Assembly (NCBI GenBank): GCA_027315205.1
Contig: DAHUYM010000003.1
Span: 106,509 to 170,508, forward strand
Direction: 5' to 3'
Source: Leptospirillum sp.
Lineage (GTDB): Bacteria; Nitrospirota; Leptospirillia; Leptospirillales; Leptospirillaceae
DNA: 64,000 bases
Shown here: positions 1-7,711 of the stretch, in pieces
Layout of the letters: each line of letters begins with the position of its first letter
How positions within the stretch are numbered: the stretch's first letter is position 1
Notes under the pieces: model-generated
The model's input: the letters and a program-made list of their open reading frames with translations, nothing else
Databases searched by the model: none
What the model was told of the DNA's origin: nothing
Position numbers and translations under genes: made by a program

Positions 1-208
1 TCGGGTCCAGGAAATAAGGATCAAGATTGATGCACGACCTGTCGGCGATCCATTCGTGAAACCTCGGATCGATGAAATCCGGACCGCTCTTGAACGGACG
101 AACCGGGAACCCTCTTTTCTCAAGGCCGGACAAGAATCCCATCGTCGCGACGGTTTTTCCCGAACCCGAATGGGATCCGGCCACGACAATCCCGTTTCGC
201 TCACCCAT
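1..208 (-). CDS. cbiA: Cobyrinic acid a,c-diamide synthase, N-terminal fragment (cut by window edge)
   Basis: Only the first 69 codons are inside the window; the gene continues beyond base 1. The fragment opens with a beta strand and a P-loop (GSHSGSGKT, residues 11-19), then the FKSGPDFIDP-type stretch near residues 43-52 that is typical of the CobB/CbiA amidotransferase family. The family amidates the a and c side chains of cobyrinic acid with ATP and glutamine in the cytoplasm. Its ATG overlaps the 3' end of cobC by 8 bases, so the two are probably co-translated. The cobalamin neighbours support the call; whether the protein uses cobyrinate or hydrogenobyrinate cannot be told from the fragment. 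Confidence 0.85.
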   Translation of the reverse strand, partial: MGERNGIVVAGSHSGSGKTVATMGFLSGLEKRGFPVRPFKSGPDFIDPRFHEWIADRSCINLDPYFLDP

Positions 209-860
209 GCATGGCCTCCTCTACATCCGGGAGCCGGTTCAGGAGAAGGACGACCGGAGGGCCGGCCCGGTAGAAATCAATGATATTCAGGGCCGCATAA
301 TCCTGGGAAAATCGAAAGTAATTCTCGAGGGGAACTCCTAGAGCCCGGAGGAGGAGCACCCGGTTGACACCGCTGTGTCCGACCATGAGCACGTTTCGAC
401 CGAATCCGGTTTCGGCGATGAACCGGTCGAGGGCCGTGTGGATCCGGGACCGGAAAGTGCTGAGACTCTCTCCTTCCGGCGGCGAAAAGGAAAGATCGAC
501 TTTTTGCCAAAGGGCGTATCCCTCCGGGTCGCTCGACGCGATTTGAGATCTCGTTTTCCCTTCCCATATGCCGAACGAGCGTTCCCTGAATCCGGAGAGT
601 TTCCGGTGCGTCGCATTGCGGCCTTGGGCAAGGATCGCAATTCCCTCCAACGTCCGGCTCAGGTCGCTCGAGATGAAATCCTGGAAAGAAAACGGGGAAA
701 GCTTTTCCTTCCAGAAATGCATCTGTTTGCGGCCGATCTCCGAAAGGGGAATGTCGGTGGATCCGTTGATGACCGATTTTTCCGAATTTTCAAGATGTCC
801 ATGTCGAAAAAGGAAGAGGCGCAATCGATCGGGATGGGGAGTTTCGTCAAAGTATTTCAC
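201..860 (-). CDS. cobC: Histidine phosphatase family protein, probable alpha-ribazole phosphatase
   Basis: A 219-residue protein of the phosphoglycerate-mutase-like histidine phosphatase superfamily. The catalytic RHG triad is at residues 19-21 (His20 is the phospho-acceptor), an SSDLSRT segment with Arg69 follows, and the second catalytic His is in MVGHSG (His162). In the cobalamin pathway CobC removes phosphate from alpha-ribazole phosphate or the lower-ligand product. The assignment to that substrate rests on context: it is translationally coupled to cbiA and lies near cobS, cobT and cobU. On fold alone it could be another small-molecule phosphatase. Confidence 0.8.
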   Translation of the reverse strand: MKYFDETPHPDRLRLFLFRHGHLENSEKSVINGSTDIPLSEIGRKQMHFWKEKLSPFSFQDFISSDLSRTLEGIAILAQGRNATHRKLSGFRERSFGIWEGKTRSQIASSDPEGYALWQKVDLSFSPPEGESLSTFRSRIHTALDRFIAETGFGRNVLMVGHSGVNRVLLLRALGVPLENYFRFSQDYAALNIIDFYRAGPPVVLLLNRLPDVEEAMHG

Positions 861-917
861 CGAAGACCTCAGATTTGCGAATGCCCTGTTGTTCGAAAAG
901 CCTGTCTAGCCGGGGGG

Positions 918-923
918 ATTATA
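918..923 (-). promoter_or_regulatory. Candidate -10 box for cobC-cbiA
   Basis: Read on the minus strand there is a perfect TATAAT about 60 bases before the cobC start. No good TTGACA-like -35 lies at the expected distance, so this is a tentative promoter. The rest of the 188-base gap (861-1048) also holds a short CGTGG-TTTG-CCACG hairpin near 979-992; nothing resembling a complete cobalamin riboswitch was recognised. Confidence 0.35.
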
Positions 924-1048
924 ACAAACCGTCGCATCGAATCCAGAAATTGATTCTAAGGAAGACGATTTCCCAGGCGTGGTTTGCCACGGAGAAGAAG
1001 ACCTTGGTACGATGTCGGGAACTTCATTTTCCATTTCAAGGAGTACGC

Positions 1049-2068
1049 ATGCAATCGAGATATCTTGGACGGAGCGGATTTTCAGTTTCCACCCTCGGTC
1101 TTGGCCTTATGGGAATGTCCGACTTCTATGGATCGCGGGACCGTGACGAGGCTCTCCGAACGATTCTTCTCGCCATGGATTCGGGCATCACTTTTTTCGA
1201 TACCGCAGATGTCTACGGCATGGGCGAGAACGAGAAACTTCTGGGTGAAGCCTTGAGGGAACGGAAGCGGGATTCGCTCTTGCTCGCGACAAAATGCGGG
1301 ATCGTCAGGGACCCGAATACGGGTAAATTCATCGGGGTCAACGGCAAACCGGACTATATCCGTAAATCCTGCGAAGCGAGCCTAAAGAGGCTGGGGACGG
1401 ATATCATCGATCTTTTCTATCTCCACCGGGTCGATCCGGAAACCCCCATCGAGGACTCCGCCGGAACCTTGGGAGAGCTGGTCCGCGAAGGCAAGATCCG
1501 GGCCATCGGTTTATCCGAAGCCTCTCCGACGGATATCCGTAAAGCCCACAAGGTCCATCCCGTGACGGCGCTCCAGAGCGAATACTCCCTGTTTACCCGT
1601 GACGTGGAAATCGAGGTCCTTGGGACAACCCGGGAACTGGGAATCGGATTTGTCCCATTCAGCCCGTTCAGCCGGGGCATCCTGACGGGCAAGGTCCCGG
1701 ACGCGGCATCTCTCGACCCCTCCGACGTCAGGAAAGAATACCCGCGCTTCCAGCCTGAAAACTATGCGTTGAACGCGGAACGCATCTCACAATTCAAGGA
1801 AATTGCCGATCGAAACGGGATCACTCCGGTCCAGCTCGCCCTGTCATGGCTTCTGGCCCAGGGCCCGGACATCGTTCCGATTCCGGGAACGAGCAAGCGA
1901 ACCCATCTTGCCGAAATCCTCGATACCGTGAACCATCCGGTCCCCTTTATCGAATTCGTGCGGCTCGGAGAACTTTTTCAGAAAGGGAGCGTCAAGGGGG
2001 AGCGTTATCCTGAAGACCGGATGAAGACAGCCTATCGCCCGGCAGTCCAGGAGTCGACACCCCATTGA
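1049..2068 (+). CDS. Aldo/keto reductase
   Basis: A 339-residue NAD(P)H-dependent oxidoreductase of the aldo/keto reductase TIM-barrel family. The catalytic tetrad is visible: Asp51 and Tyr56 in DTADVYG, Lys82 in LATKCG and His126 in FYLHRVD. The open frame extends upstream, but the ATG at 1049 is preceded by AAGGAG at the right distance and begins with the family's usual first strand, so I chose it. Closest family type by feel is the AKR13/YakC-like group; the substrate is not predictable. It is the only plus-strand gene within the cobalamin cluster and overlaps the 3' end of cobS by 37 bases tail to tail. Confidence 0.9.
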   Translation: MQSRYLGRSGFSVSTLGLGLMGMSDFYGSRDRDEALRTILLAMDSGITFFDTADVYGMGENEKLLGEALRERKRDSLLLATKCGIVRDPNTGKFIGVNGKPDYIRKSCEASLKRLGTDIIDLFYLHRVDPETPIEDSAGTLGELVREGKIRAIGLSEASPTDIRKAHKVHPVTALQSEYSLFTRDVEIEVLGTTRELGIGFVPFSPFSRGILTGKVPDAASLDPSDVRKEYPRFQPENYALNAERISQFKEIADRNGITPVQLALSWLLAQGPDIVPIPGTSKRTHLAEILDTVNHPVPFIEFVRLGELFQKGSVKGERYPEDRMKTAYRPAVQESTPH

Positions 2069-2856
2069 GTCCACGATCCTTGGGACAAAATGGGTAAAAT
2101 GTTTCCGTTGGTTAACCCGATCGCGAGAAGGCTCGCGATCTCGAGAAATTCGATTCCAAGGCCCATGAAGTCTCCCGAAAGAGCGTCCTGACGCTTCAGA
2201 ACCCAGACCAACGGAAAGATTGAAAGGACCAGGACGGCCGACAAGACCCCCATGACGACCAAACCCGTCGACAAGAGTATGATCATTCCCGCGATCCCAG
2301 CCGCGAAAAGAGAATTCACCGGGTTCACCTTCGCAAGGAAACCCTTTCCCATGCCTTCCGAAACTGGAACCCCCGGGGCAATCCTTCTAAGTGCCACCAG
2401 GATAAGCGGCAACCCTCCCCTGCTCCACACCGCGACGGAGAAAAGGTCCAGGGGGGATATCCGAAAAGTGCCCAGAAACACTCCTTTGGCCAAAATGCCC
2501 ACCGTCAACGCTATCACGCCAAAAACACCAAGATGAGGATCCTTCCGGATCCGTTTTTTTTCCTCTCCGGAAACCGGGCTCATCGCTGTTTCCCATGAAT
2601 CGGCCCAGCCGTCCCAATGAAAACCGCCTGTGATTCCGATCCACACGATCAGGAGGAACACGCCTGAAACAGGACGGGGGAATCCAGAGACGAGATAGGC
2701 GACGATCGCCAGCACGATACCCACGATTGCACCGACGAAAGGGAAGGTTTCCGGAACCAGCGATAGGGGATCGGTTTCACGTCCACATCTTTTCGGAACT
2801 GGAATCCGGGTCAAGAGCGAAAGGGTTTTGAAAAACGATGCGATCGATCGTTTCAA
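2032..2856 (-). CDS. cobS: Adenosylcobinamide-GDP ribazoletransferase (cobalamin synthase)
   Basis: A 274-residue integral membrane enzyme that joins adenosylcobinamide-GDP to alpha-ribazole (or its phosphate) in the last step of cobalamin assembly. The Asp-rich signature GGFHWDGWAD (residues 77-86) corresponds to the usual GGLHLDGLAD, with two Leu replaced by Trp. About six hydrophobic segments follow. The start codon appears to be TTG, overlapping the cobT stop in a TTGA arrangement, which implies translational coupling. The order cobU-cobT-cobS is the classic nucleotide-loop assembly module. Confidence 0.92.
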   Translation of the reverse strand: MKRSIASFFKTLSLLTRIPVPKRCGRETDPLSLVPETFPFVGAIVGIVLAIVAYLVSGFPRPVSGVFLLIVWIGITGGFHWDGWADSWETAMSPVSGEEKKRIRKDPHLGVFGVIALTVGILAKGVFLGTFRISPLDLFSVAVWSRGGLPLILVALRRIAPGVPVSEGMGKGFLAKVNPVNSLFAAGIAGMIILLSTGLVVMGVLSAVLVLSIFPLVWVLKRQDALSGDFMGLGIEFLEIASLLAIGLTNGNILPILSQGSWTQWGVDSWTAGR

Positions 2857-3944
2857 TGCGGGCCGGAGACTTGGGCGGATTCGAAGGTGGCCATTTCGTT
2901 GTAGAGAAAGACGGAAGATCGAACGAGAGTGGCCGCCAGGGTTCCTCCCGTTCCTTCTCCCAAACGGAGGTCGAGCTTCAGAAGGGGGTCGAGTGCCATC
3001 GATTCCAGAATCTTCCGGTGTCCGGGCTCCTGTCCCGCATGACCGGCCAATAGATATTCCGAGATAGGCGGGAAGATCTTATGGACGACAAGGGCTCCGG
3101 CGGCGGTGATCAAACCGTCGAGGATCACCGGCGTCCTTTTTTCGGCCGCCCCGATAATGAATCCGGCAATGGCGGCTATTTCGAGACCGCCGACGGCCCA
3201 TAGCCAATCGAGAGGGGTGGCCATGACAGGTGCGTATTTTCGCACGCTGTCTTCGATAACCCTAACCTTATGCCGGAACATTTCGTCGTTCAGTCCCGTT
3301 CCCCGTCCGGTCACCTCCTCCGGCGGCATATGAAGAAGTGCGGAAGCCAGAGCGGAGGACGACGTCGTATTGCCGATTCCCATCTCTCCGGGAATCAATA
3401 AGGCGATTCCCTGACCGATCAGGGAATGGGCAATGTCGCGTCCGGCTTCCATCGCCTTCAGTCCCGTTTCAGGAAGCATCGCTGGCTCTTCCAGAAAGTT
3501 CCTGGTACCCATGGCCACCTTTCGATGGGTGACTCCGGCCCATCCGGCGAGATCTCCATTGACGCCGACATCGACGACCTCAAGCCGGATCCCATGGTGG
3601 CGGGTAAGGACGTTGATCGCCGCCCCTCCCGAGGTAAAGTTTCGTACCATTTCCCGTGTCACGGCCGAAGGATAGGCAGAAACGCCCGATTCCGCCACCC
3701 CGTGGTCGGCCGCAAAGACACAGACACAGGAGCGGGGATCCGGCAGGCGTTCCTTGCCGTGGACCTGCCCGTACCAGACTGCGAGGGACTCGAGTCTCCC
3801 CAGAGAACCTTTTGGCTTGGTCAGGCGATCCCAGTGGGCATTTATACGGACGCCAAGGGATTCCGGAGCTTTCGGGGGACCCCCGACAGGCCGGATCGCC
3901 GATATCCAATTTTCCACCGTCTTGCGGATTCGGGGTTGCGTCAA
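2853..3944 (-). CDS. cobT: Nicotinate-nucleotide:dimethylbenzimidazole phosphoribosyltransferase
   Basis: A 363-residue cytosolic enzyme that converts a lower-ligand base and nicotinate mononucleotide to alpha-ribazole phosphate. Visible family motifs are FAADHGV near residue 110, GEMGIGNTT in the middle and LGEGTGGTLA near the C-terminus, whose Glu is the catalytic base in characterised CobT enzymes. Length matches the family. It sits between cobU, 19 bases away, and cobS, which it overlaps by 4 bases. CobT enzymes accept several lower bases, so the actual lower ligand is open. Confidence 0.95.
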   Translation of the reverse strand: MTQPRIRKTVENWISAIRPVGGPPKAPESLGVRINAHWDRLTKPKGSLGRLESLAVWYGQVHGKERLPDPRSCVCVFAADHGVAESGVSAYPSAVTREMVRNFTSGGAAINVLTRHHGIRLEVVDVGVNGDLAGWAGVTHRKVAMGTRNFLEEPAMLPETGLKAMEAGRDIAHSLIGQGIALLIPGEMGIGNTTSSSALASALLHMPPEEVTGRGTGLNDEMFRHKVRVIEDSVRKYAPVMATPLDWLWAVGGLEIAAIAGFIIGAAEKRTPVILDGLITAAGALVVHKIFPPISEYLLAGHAGQEPGHRKILESMALDPLLKLDLRLGEGTGGTLAATLVRSSVFLYNEMATFESAQVSGPH

Positions 3945-3963
3945 GATGAGCCTCCGGTGCTCT

Positions 3964-4515
3964 TTACGATTTTGATTTCAGGAGAATTGGGTACCCTGCC
4001 GCCAGGAAATAGACCGATTCGGATCCTGAAGCCACAAGTTGATTAGATTCTCCCAGGCAGTCGACGAAACGCCGTCCGAGGGGCGTCATCGGAACTCCTC
4101 CCAGGCCGGCTTCTTCGCTGACGATCACTCCCAGGCCCGGACGATTCCGGAGAAAATCCAGGAAGGGCAAAATCCTTTCCAAGATCTTTGGTGCTGGGTC
4201 CTCCGGATGGCGCTCAAGCACCGCAGACACCATGAGACCCAAGCTGTCGAGAAGGACCGAAGCCGTCTTGGGAATCCCGTGGAGCGGGCTGGAAGATGAC
4301 ATATCCCAGTTCCAGGCTCCGGAGAATCCTTCCAGTGTCTCGATCCTCGTGTCCCTGTTCTTTCTATGTCGCTCGATACGTTCCTTGAAATCTTCGTCGG
4401 ATGCGGTCCCGGTCGGAAGGTAGATCCAGGGAGGATTCCCGTGATCGATCAGGTAGTTTTCCGCAAATCGGGACTTTCCCGAGCGGATGCCTCCGGTGAT
4501 CAGGACGAGTGCCAT
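3964..4515 (-). CDS. cobU: Adenosylcobinamide kinase / adenosylcobinamide-phosphate guanylyltransferase
   Basis: A 183-residue bifunctional enzyme that phosphorylates adenosylcobinamide and then transfers GMP to give adenosylcobinamide-GDP. The P-loop GGIRSGKS occupies residues 8-15 and the ERHRKNRD segment holds His50, matching the position of the guanylated histidine in the family. It starts 3 bases after the methyltransferase stop and is followed by cobT, so it is the first cobalamin gene of this run. Confidence 0.93.
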   Translation of the reverse strand: MALVLITGGIRSGKSRFAENYLIDHGNPPWIYLPTGTASDEDFKERIERHRKNRDTRIETLEGFSGAWNWDMSSSSPLHGIPKTASVLLDSLGLMVSAVLERHPEDPAPKILERILPFLDFLRNRPGLGVIVSEEAGLGGVPMTPLGRRFVDCLGESNQLVASGSESVYFLAAGYPILLKSKS

Positions 4516-4518
4516 CCC

Positions 4519-5115
4519 CTATCCCGGACGACGTCTCAGGAAGGCAAGCAACTCTTCGCCCTTGCGGGAATCCACGGATTGCTCCGTAACGGAAAACTCA
4601 AGAAAATCAAACCGTGGATCGAAAAGCGCCCGCACCTCTTCCGGTGTCGTCGTCCAGGGAGGCCCCCCCTCCCGACCATGCGCGTAAAAGAGACCAAACA
4701 GCATACCGCCTGGACGGAGCATTCTCCACGCCATTTCCACATATTCGGACCTTCGTTCCGGGTCGATGGCGCAAAAACACGTCTGCTCCAGCAGATAATC
4801 AAACGTGCCATGTGTCGCGGGATCGAGCTGGAAAATATCCTCGTTCAGGACCTCCATCCGGACACCTTCTTTTGCGACCTGTTCCCGGACCTCCCGGGTG
4901 ACTTCGGGAGCAAAATCGACCACAGTCACCCGAAACCCCTCCCGGGCTAGATAGATCCCTTCGTGCGACCGTCCCGATCCCGGTATGAGAATCGACATTC
5001 CCCGTTTCAGACGTCCCGTTTCGAGCAGATGGACGAACGGGCGGGAAACCGAACCCAAATCCCATCCGGTATTTTTTTCGATGTAGCGTTGGTTCCAGAA
5101 CTGCTGATCCGGCAT
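4519..5115 (-). CDS. Class I SAM-dependent methyltransferase, thiopurine methyltransferase-like
   Basis: A 198-residue Rossmann-fold methyltransferase. The N-terminal FWNQRYIEKNTGWDLG segment and the SAM loop LIPGSGRSHEG are characteristic of the TPMT/TehB-like family, whose members methylate S, Se or Te nucleophiles. The start was set at 5115 because a GAGGAG ribosome site lies just before that ATG; an upstream ATG at 5133 lies before the site. It is squeezed between an RDD membrane protein and cobU. The true substrate cannot be inferred; detoxification of metalloid or sulfur compounds is a guess from the family. Confidence 0.82.
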   Translation of the reverse strand: MPDQQFWNQRYIEKNTGWDLGSVSRPFVHLLETGRLKRGMSILIPGSGRSHEGIYLAREGFRVTVVDFAPEVTREVREQVAKEGVRMEVLNEDIFQLDPATHGTFDYLLEQTCFCAIDPERRSEYVEMAWRMLRPGGMLFGLFYAHGREGGPPWTTTPEEVRALFDPRFDFLEFSVTEQSVDSRKGEELLAFLRRRPG

Positions 5116-5167
5116 GAAAGCTCCTCTTCGCATGCTTTCCCGGCTCCCGGGAACAACCCGACCTGTC

Positions 5168-5611
5168 TTAGAAGATTTGAGGGCTCTCTTCTCCCGTTCC
5201 CACGACTCGGCTCTCTGAAAGACAATCGTAAAGCGTTTTTCCGCTTGGGGAAAAAATCGACACGAGCGCTCCCAGACCCAGGGGGAGAAGGGTCAGGAAA
5301 AGAAAAAGAATTCGCGAGAATGACCGGAGAAAACCCAGAGGTTTCCTTCGTTCCATATCCCGTACCACCCTGAGTCCCATGAGGACCATTCCGGGTGTCT
5401 CTGACCAGAGTGCCGTGAGAAGCCAAAAATAACAGAAGGCAAAAAACGGTTCGGAAAGAAAAGGATGGAACCCTTCACGTAAGAGGCGGAAGCGTTCTTC
5501 AGGCGGCAAAGAAGCCAAGAGGCCCCGTAGAAAAAAAGAGCCCCACAAAGCATAGAGGAAATGCGAGAACGAAAGATCGATGGCGAATGCCATCAAACGA
5601 AGAAACCTCAT
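5168..5611 (-). CDS. RDD family membrane protein
   Basis: A 147-residue protein with three or four hydrophobic helices. It has the RDD-domain landmarks: an Asp near the start of the first helix (AFAIDLS), ETPGMVLMGLRVV in the middle, and a C-terminal SPSGKTLYDCLSESRVV that matches the usual QTLHDLLA-RTRVV. The family's biochemical role is generally undefined. It overlaps rsmE by 4 bases, so it is probably translated with rsmE from heat-shock operon read-through. Confidence 0.8.
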   Translation of the reverse strand: MRFLRLMAFAIDLSFSHFLYALWGSFFLRGLLASLPPEERFRLLREGFHPFLSEPFFAFCYFWLLTALWSETPGMVLMGLRVVRDMERRKPLGFLRSFSRILFLFLTLLPLGLGALVSIFSPSGKTLYDCLSESRVVGTGEESPQIF

Positions 5612-6468
5612 CGGGACCTCGATGGCTTGGAAGATGCAAACCTCTGGAACAGGGGCTTCATGACAAAACCCAGTATGGAGACGACGGCCAGCGCCGCTCC
5701 TTCCGCCGAAAGCGTCCTCGGTCCGAGCGAAACCCTAAGGATATCTGCGGATTGTCCCATGCGCTCGGCCATCTGTCGTTCCCTGTCATCCCATCCACCT
5801 TCCGGCCCGACCAGTCCCCACAGCGTCTGACCGTCACGAATCGACGACCGGGTCACAAAACGCAGCGGTTCTGAGAATATTTCCTCGAACGGAACCGCCG
5901 ACTCGCTTTCCTCATCGAACCATAAAATGATCGAAGAGGGTGTCTTCTCCAGAAACGCTTCCAGGGATATCGGCGATTCGATCTCGAGAGGATCGCATCG
6001 ACCGCACAATTGGCTCTTTTCCTGGACAAGATGGTCGAAGCGTTCCCGTTTTCTTTCCCAGCGCGCATTGTCGTTCCAGTCCGCAACCGTTCGTTCCGCC
6101 AGCACAGGGGTAATTCCTGAGAGACCCGCCATGACGGACATACCGAGAACTTCGGTAAACGCATCGCCTTTCAATGGAGAAAACGCCAGCCTCGCCTGCA
6201 GGGAAGGGCGGCCCTTTTGCTTCCCGCCGAAGTCGGGCGCCGGAGCCAGAATTAACGATAACGGATTTCGGGTTTGGATTTCACCAAGGAAGGCTTTGCA
6301 CGATTCGGGCAGACAAAAAAGAAACTGGTCGCCGATTTCGGCGCGAAGGCTTTTCATCAGGTGTCGGGTCAGGGAAGGACCGGGAAAGAGGGAGACCGTG
6401 CGACCTTCCCCCGGAATGGGTTCGATACGGTCGGACTTCGAAATCCAGAACAGTTTGGGACCGGGCAC
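5608..6468 (-). CDS. rsmE: 16S rRNA m3U1498 methyltransferase
   Basis: A 286-residue SPOUT-class methyltransferase that modifies U1498 of 16S rRNA. C-terminal family signatures are LVGPEGGWDDRE and VSLGPRTLSAEGAAL, which form the knotted SAM site. The start codon is GTG, with AAGGGG five bases upstream. It lies 9 bases after dnaJ; rsmE downstream of dnaJ is common in other bacteria, which supports a shared transcript. Confidence 0.93.
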   Translation of the reverse strand: MPGPKLFWISKSDRIEPIPGEGRTVSLFPGPSLTRHLMKSLRAEIGDQFLFCLPESCKAFLGEIQTRNPLSLILAPAPDFGGKQKGRPSLQARLAFSPLKGDAFTEVLGMSVMAGLSGITPVLAERTVADWNDNARWERKRERFDHLVQEKSQLCGRCDPLEIESPISLEAFLEKTPSSIILWFDEESESAVPFEEIFSEPLRFVTRSSIRDGQTLWGLVGPEGGWDDRERQMAERMGQSADILRVSLGPRTLSAEGAALAVVSILGFVMKPLFQRFASSKPSRSR

Positions 6469-6477
6469 CCGTTCCCC

Positions 6478-7587
6478 TTATTCGAAAATGGATTTCATCT
6501 TGGAAAAAAGACCTCCGTCCTGGGATTGCGTCCCATGGAGGGAAGGATCTCCGGAGACCTGAGCATATTTTTCGAGAATCTCACGCTGTTCCCGAGTCAA
6601 TTTCGTGGGGATCTCGACCCGGATCTTCACGACAAGATCTCCTGTCTGCCTGGACTGGGGATTGGCAAGGCCTTTTCCCCGGAACCTGCGGGTCGTTCCC
6701 GGCTGGGTTCCAGGTTCGATCTTGAGCGTAAAGGGCGAACCCAATGTGGGCACCTCGATCTCGTCACCAAAGATCGCCTGAAGGAACGAGATTTTTTTCT
6801 CGACGACAAGGTCGTCGCCTTCCCGGGTAAAAACAGGATGGGGCTTGACCGAGATGTCCAGATACAAATCACCGGGAGGCCCCCCGTTGATACCGGCATG
6901 TCCTTCTCCGCCGATCCGGACTCGAAGCCCCGACTGAACCCCGGCCGGAATGGACCGTGTGATCGTCCTTTCCACGGAAACCCTGCCGCGGCCTGAGCAT
7001 GCGGGGCAGACCTCCGTGACGACCCTTCCCTCTCCCCCGCACGTCGTACAGGCCCGTTGTACGGCGAAGAAACCCTGCTGGATTCGTATGTATCCGGTTC
7101 CCCTGCATGTCGCGCACACCTTGACGGCTTTACCGTTCTTGGCTCCCGTACCGGTACAGGCGGCGCAGGACTCCCAACGCGCCACTTTGATCGAAATTTC
7201 CCGCCCGAGCGCCGCCTCCTCAAAGGAAAGCTCGACCTGCCGCAGGATATGTTCCCCTTGCTGGGGATGGGCACCTCCCTTTCCTCCTCCGAAAAATTCG
7301 GAAAACACGTCGGCGAAGAGATCTCCGAAAGGTGAGCCCGTTCTCCCTGCGAACCCCGGATCGAAGCCTTCGGTAAATCCTCCGGAATCGTAAAGACTTC
7401 TTTTTTGGGGATCTCCCAGAATCTCATAGGCTTCGTTGATGGCCTTGAACTGAGTCTCGGCGGCCTTGTCCCCCGGATTCCGGTCGGGGTGATACTTCAT
7501 AGCGAGTTTTCGATACGCCTTCTTGAGATCGTCCTGGGAAGCGTTTCGTGAAACCCCCAGAATGCTGTAATAGTCCTTTGATGCCAA
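6478..7587 (-). CDS. dnaJ: Chaperone DnaJ (Hsp40)
   Basis: A 369-residue type I J-protein that stimulates DnaK ATP hydrolysis. It shows the J domain with HPD (in KYHPDRNPG), a Gly/Phe-rich linker, four zinc-finger repeats of CxxCxGxG type ([32 protein letters not shown]) and the C-terminal substrate-binding domains. I place the start at a TTG (7585-7587) because AAGGA lies 6-8 bases before it and the protein then begins as [10 protein letters not shown], as DnaJ proteins do; an in-frame ATG at 7638 would add 17 non-homologous residues. A terminator separates it from dnaK. Confidence 0.95.
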   Translation of the reverse strand: MASKDYYSILGVSRNASQDDLKKAYRKLAMKYHPDRNPGDKAAETQFKAINEAYEILGDPQKRSLYDSGGFTEGFDPGFAGRTGSPFGDLFADVFSEFFGGGKGGAHPQQGEHILRQVELSFEEAALGREISIKVARWESCAACTGTGAKNGKAVKVCATCRGTGYIRIQQGFFAVQRACTTCGGEGRVVTEVCPACSGRGRVSVERTITRSIPAGVQSGLRVRIGGEGHAGINGGPPGDLYLDISVKPHPVFTREGDDLVVEKKISFLQAIFGDEIEVPTLGSPFTLKIEPGTQPGTTRRFRGKGLANPQSRQTGDLVVKIRVEIPTKLTREQREILEKYAQVSGDPSLHGTQSQDGGLFSKMKSIFE

Positions 7588-7627
7588 AAGGTCGATCCTT
7601 ATGTACGGATTGCCGGGAATTCCACAA

Positions 7628-7648
7628 TTGACCGACACGCTCGGTCAA
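7628..7648. repeat. 8-bp inverted repeat between dnaK and dnaJ
   Basis: TTGACCGA and TCGGTCAA are separated by 5 bases, forming a perfect 8-base-pair stem just downstream of the dnaK terminator and about 40 bases before the dnaJ start. It could be an mRNA hairpin that protects or exposes the dnaJ leader, or an operator. There is no direct evidence for either. Confidence 0.5.
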
Positions 7649-7650
7649 CA

Positions 7651-7692
7651 AACAAAAGACGGAGAGGGTCGATACCCGAGCCCCTCCGTCTT
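7651..7692 (-). terminator. Intrinsic terminator after dnaK
   Basis: On the minus strand a stem of AAGACGGAGGGG pairs with CCCTCTCCGTCTT (one bulged base) around a loop of about 12 bases and runs into TTTTGTTTG. It begins 20 bases after the dnaK stop. Because dnaJ follows on the same strand with no convincing promoter, it probably works as a partial terminator that lowers dnaJ relative to dnaK. The opposite strand also has a T-rich flank. Confidence 0.65.
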
Positions 7693-7711
7693 ATTTTCTC
7701 CCTACAGACTA

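Noticed and set aside
861..1048. Possible cobalamin riboswitch before cobC or the reductase
   Set aside because: Isolated fragments such as GGGAA and a short hairpin occur, but the conserved B12-box and core order are absent on both strands.
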